Assembly: GCA_016926495.1 (NCBI GenBank)
Contig: JAFGOL010000095.1
Span: 1 to 8,849, forward strand
Source of the DNA: Oligoflexia bacterium
GTDB lineage: Bacteria > Bdellovibrionota > JAFGOL01
DNA length: 8,849 nt
Reading direction: 5' to 3'
In this document: in pieces, positions 6,776 to 8,849 of the stretch
Layout: the number at the start of each line of letters is the position of its first letter
Numbering within the stretch: the stretch's first letter is position 1
The notes under the pieces: generated by a model
The model's database searches: none
The model's input: only the letters and a program-made list of their open reading frames with translations
Told to the model about the DNA's origin: nothing
Translations under genes and position numbers: made by a program

Positions 6776-6782
6776 AAGGGAG
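6776..6782 (+). promoter_or_regulatory. Ribosome binding site deciding the TTG start of hisC
   Basis: AAGGGAG ends 7 bases before the TTG at 6790, an ideal distance. There is no ATG or GTG at this position, and the conserved HisC N-terminus begins directly after it, which supports the TTG start. Confidence 0.75.
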
Positions 6783-6789
6783 CCCTTAT

Positions 6790-7899
6790 TTGTATATTAT
6801 TTGCGAACATATCAAAAAACTCAGACCGTACGTACCGGGAAAACCGGTTGAGGAGCTGGAAAGAGAATTCGGTATATCCGGCTCGGTCAAAATGGCCTCC
6901 AACGAAAACCCATGGGGCTGTTCAGAATCCGTAATACCGGTCATTGAAGAAGCCGGCAGACGCCTGAACTTATATCCCGACACCAATGTTTTTTATCTCA
7001 AAAAAGCGCTTGCAGGATTTCATGATCTTCCTGAATCAAATTTTATAGTCGGTAACGGTTCGGGTGAACTTATTGATATAGTGATGAAGACCGTTTTATC
7101 CGCTCGCTGTAATATTGTCATGGGGGCCTATTCGTTTATCCTTTACAGGCTGCTGGCTCCGCTGTACGGGGTTGAAATAAATTACGCGGGCGCGACAAAC
7201 TTTGTAAATTCCGCGGAAAACATGATCAGTCTCTGCAATGAAAAAACAGCGATGATAATCGTTGATAATCCCTGTAATCCCACCGGGACCTGTATGGCCG
7301 CCGGAGAACTGGACAAGTTGCTGGATTTTACCGCTAAAAACCGTATATTGCTTATGATTGACGAAGCATACTTTGAATATGCCGACTCTCCGGATTATAA
7401 ATCCATGATCCCCTCGAGCCCTGATTTTAAAAACCTTATTGTTACAAGGACCTTTAGCAAGGTTTACGGACTTGCCGGCATCAGGGCCGGTTACGCCGTA
7501 GCCTGCACTGAGCTCATAAGCCATTTCGAAAAAGCCAGAATACCCTTTAATGTCAACATGTTAGCACAGCAGGCGGCAATCGCGGCGTTAAAGGACCAGG
7601 CGTTTATAGGTGAAACCGTACGTAAAACAAAGGAAGGCCTTAATTACTTAAACAGCGAACTCGGTAATATCGGAATCGAAACAATACCCACTCAAACCAA
7701 CTTTGTCATGGCCAGAATCCCCTGTCACTTCAGCGGCTGCATCGAATCCCTTATGAAAACAGGCATTATAGTAAGGCCGCTCGTAAATTACGGCCTCGGC
7801 GAATACATGAGAATAACTTCGGGTACAATGGAGCAGAACATAAGATTGATCAAAACCCTGAAGCAAATGATGACGGAACAGGAAGAAAACAATGAATAA
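6790..7899 (+). CDS. hisC: Histidinol-phosphate aminotransferase
   Basis: A 369-residue fold-type I PLP aminotransferase. It converts imidazole-acetol phosphate and glutamate to histidinol phosphate in histidine biosynthesis; many HisC enzymes also transaminate aromatic amino-acid precursors. Motifs: LRPYVPGKPVEE (11-22), ASNENPWG (36-43), GNGSGELI (88-95), NPCNPTG (160-166), MIDEAYFEY (189-197) with the PLP-contacting Asp191 and Tyr194, and TRTFSKVYGLAGIRAGY (219-235) with Schiff-base Lys224 and Arg232. MRITSGT near the C-terminus carries the substrate-carboxylate Arg. The start is TTG, supported by AAGGGAG 7 bases upstream and the conserved N-terminus. It overlaps cmk by 8 bp and is not near other his genes in this window, so an aromatic aminotransferase role, as seen for hisC copies beside tyrA/aroA/cmk in other bacteria, is possible. 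Confidence 0.92.
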   Translation: MYIICEHIKKLRPYVPGKPVEELEREFGISGSVKMASNENPWGCSESVIPVIEEAGRRLNLYPDTNVFYLKKALAGFHDLPESNFIVGNGSGELIDIVMKTVLSARCNIVMGAYSFILYRLLAPLYGVEINYAGATNFVNSAENMISLCNEKTAMIIVDNPCNPTGTCMAAGELDKLLDFTAKNRILLMIDEAYFEYADSPDYKSMIPSSPDFKNLIVTRTFSKVYGLAGIRAGYAVACTELISHFEKARIPFNVNMLAQQAAIAALKDQAFIGETVRKTKEGLNYLNSELGNIGIETIPTQTNFVMARIPCHFSGCIESLMKTGIIVRPLVNYGLGEYMRITSGTMEQNIRLIKTLKQMMTEQEENNE

Positions 7900-8566
7900 A
7901 AAAATTATTATTGCCGTAGACGGACCGTCAGGCACGGGTAAAAGCACGATATGCAAACTCATAGCCGGCAATTTCAATCTCAGTTACATTGACACCGGAG
8001 CCATTTACAGGTCAGTGGCATTAAGCGCCCTTGAAAACGATATAAGCTTTGATGATGAAAAAAAGATAAAAAAACTCTGCATCGAGCTTCCCCTGGGCTT
8101 TAGCTTTGTTGACGGCGCTAATCACGTTTTTATAGGCGATAGGGACGTATCGGAAGCCATAAGGACACCGGAAATTTCAATGGCTGCTTCAACAGTAAGC
8201 TCAAAACCCGTGGTAAGGAGTTCTCTGCTTGAAATGCAGAGAAAGCTTGCCAGGGAGACAACGCAGAAAGGCACAATACTGGACGGACGCGACATCGGAA
8301 CAGTGGTATTCCCCGACGCGGATATAAAAATATTCCTCACGGCGTCCGATGAAGTCAGGGCCGGAAGACGCTATGACGAACTCATTGCAAAAGGCCACAA
8401 GGTTGATTTCAACAAGGTGCTGGAAGAAACCATACAGAGAGACAAACAGGACTCGCAACGGAGCATAGCACCGTTAAAAAAAGCAGATAATGCCGTTGAA
8501 ATAAACACTGACGGACTTGATATTGCCGGGGTTTATAAGGCCGTTGCAAAGCTCATTCAATCCTGA
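7892..8566 (+). CDS. cmk: (d)CMP kinase
   Basis: A 224-residue cytosolic kinase that phosphorylates CMP and dCMP with ATP to the diphosphates, feeding CTP and dCTP pools. The P-loop GPSGTGKS is at 11-18. YIDTGAIYR (32-40) is the characteristic CMP kinase motif, and the CMP-specific insert lies around 60-125. DGRDIGTVVFPDAD (131-144) forms the nucleotide-base pocket, and RDKQDSQR (183-190) is the lid motif RDxxDxxR. Length and motif order match bacterial Cmk. ATG at 7892 overlaps the last codons of hisC by 8 bp and is preceded by GGAAG, so the two are probably coupled. cmk commonly lies beside rpsA in bacteria; here rpsA is nearby but divergent. No defect is seen. Confidence 0.97.
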   Translation: MNKKIIIAVDGPSGTGKSTICKLIAGNFNLSYIDTGAIYRSVALSALENDISFDDEKKIKKLCIELPLGFSFVDGANHVFIGDRDVSEAIRTPEISMAASTVSSKPVVRSSLLEMQRKLARETTQKGTILDGRDIGTVVFPDADIKIFLTASDEVRAGRRYDELIAKGHKVDFNKVLEETIQRDKQDSQRSIAPLKKADNAVEINTDGLDIAGVYKAVAKLIQS

Positions 8567-8652
8567 CGTGGCAAAAATAACTTCGCTCCGACTAATAAAT
8601 CTACCGGCCTGCATTAAAGATAGACCGATGAATTTTTTAGTTGCCTAATCTT
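8567..8652. other. Convergent intergenic region between cmk and the right-edge gene
   Basis: These 86 bases separate the cmk stop from the stop of the converging right-edge gene. They must contain or adjoin both terminators, but I see no GC-rich hairpin followed by a T-run. The best pairing is ACTAATAAAT (8591-8600) with ATTTTTTAGT (8632-8641), 9 of 10 positions, around a 31-base loop, which is weak. Confidence 0.5.
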
Positions 8653-8670
8653 TTAAAAAATATTTTTTAA
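8653..8670. repeat. Perfect 18-bp AT-only palindrome over a stop codon
   Basis: TTAAAAAATATTTTTTAA is an exact inverted repeat with no spacer. It covers the last five codons and the stop of the right-edge gene. It could form a weak cruciform or act in both directions as a T-run after a hairpin, but there is no G/C in the stem, so it is not a convincing terminator by itself. Confidence 0.5.
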
Positions 8671-8849
8671 TAATGCACTTATACCGCCTGATCTGTTTGA
8701 ATTACCTAGATCCCTGGCTGCTCCGCAGGAATCTACCGATACATCGGTTTTTTCACATTGCAAAATATCGTCTATTTCATCAGAATCCGAGCGATCACAG
8801 GCAGGAGCTATATTATCCTGATTATATAAATCGTCATATCCTTTCTGAA
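8653..8849 (-). CDS. C-terminal fragment of an unrecognised protein (5' end outside window)
   Basis: A minus-strand frame is open from the right edge to TAA at 8653-8655, giving 64 residues with no start needed inside the window. The peptide is acidic and polar: GYDDLYNQDN near its start, DSDEIDDILQ at about 21-30, two further cysteines at 31 and 41, a Gly/Ser/Asn-rich stretch at 42-55 and a hydrophobic end ISALLKNIF. I do not recognise the family. EIDDILQ resembles the short EIDALL-type helices that bind CheY-like or flagellar switch partners, but this is only a similarity in a few residues. Support for coding is moderate: the frame is open to the edge and ends with a clean stop, while the other two minus frames in this stretch stop early. 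It converges on cmk. Confidence 0.5.
   Translation of the reverse strand, partial: QKGYDDLYNQDNIAPACDRSDSDEIDDILQCEKTDVSVDSCGAARDLGNSNRSGGISALLKNIF
8735..8753 (+). terminator. Weak candidate rho-independent terminator downstream of cmk
   Basis: ACCGA (8735-8739) pairs with TCGGT (8744-8748) around a four-base TACA loop, and six T follow on the plus strand (8748-8753). The stem is only 5 bp and the site lies about 170 bp past the cmk stop, inside the oppositely oriented right-edge reading frame. It is the best plus-strand terminator-like structure after cmk, but may be chance. Confidence 0.3.

Noticed and set aside
8591..8641. Possible long-loop stem in the cmk downstream region
   Set aside because: A 10-bp AT-rich arm pair with one mismatch and a 31-base loop is too weak to call a terminator or RNA element.
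1..8849. Mobile elements, CRISPR arrays, tRNA/rRNA genes
   Set aside because: I looked for transposase or integrase motifs, regular spaced repeats and tRNA-like cloverleaf or CCA ends and saw none; almost the whole window is taken up by housekeeping genes.

Overview
The window is ordinary, tightly packed bacterial chromosome carrying core housekeeping genes. I see no phage, transposon, CRISPR, tRNA or rRNA signal. The LapA-family inner-membrane protein, the signal peptide peptidase and a lipoprotein with a lipobox suggest a Gram-negative (diderm) bacterium. Base composition looks moderate (mid-40s percent GC by eye, not computed). Start codons are mixed: ATG for most genes, with GTG for rsmB and TTG for hisC. 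I cannot assign a phylum. The rpsA-sppA and hisC/cmk/rpsA associations recall several deep-branching diderm lineages, but that is only an impression.

Layout: a short AT-rich divergent intergenic region (6688-6789) splits the window. To its left, a long run of eight minus-strand genes reads rpsA (ribosomal protein S1) > sppA (signal peptide peptidase) > HIT-family nucleotide hydrolase/transferase > lapA-like membrane protein > small secreted TPR-like protein > rsmB (16S rRNA m5C967 methyltransferase) > coiled-coil SpoIIE/PP2C-like protein > lipoprotein that runs off the left edge. Gaps are 3-19 bp or small overlaps, so this looks like one transcription unit. To its right, hisC and cmk are on the plus strand and overlap by 8 bp. 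Beyond cmk, an unrecognised minus-strand gene enters from the right edge and converges on it.

Functionally, the leftward unit mixes translation (S1, RsmB), envelope proteins (SppA, LapA-like, secreted TPR protein, lipoprotein) and a probable signalling protein. The last one is the most unusual: its PP2C/SpoIIE-like domain appears to have lost three of the four acidic metal-binding positions and may be a pseudophosphatase. The rightward pair supplies amino-acid biosynthesis (HisC) and CMP/dCMP phosphorylation (Cmk).

Beyond the genes, the most notable DNA is the rpsA/hisC intergenic region. It holds three CAATAA half-sites that form two overlapping inverted repeats around a perfect TTGACA box, plus a tandem 9-bp repeat in the presumed rpsA leader. 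I found no convincing new multi-gene system; the findings are candidates of modest interest.
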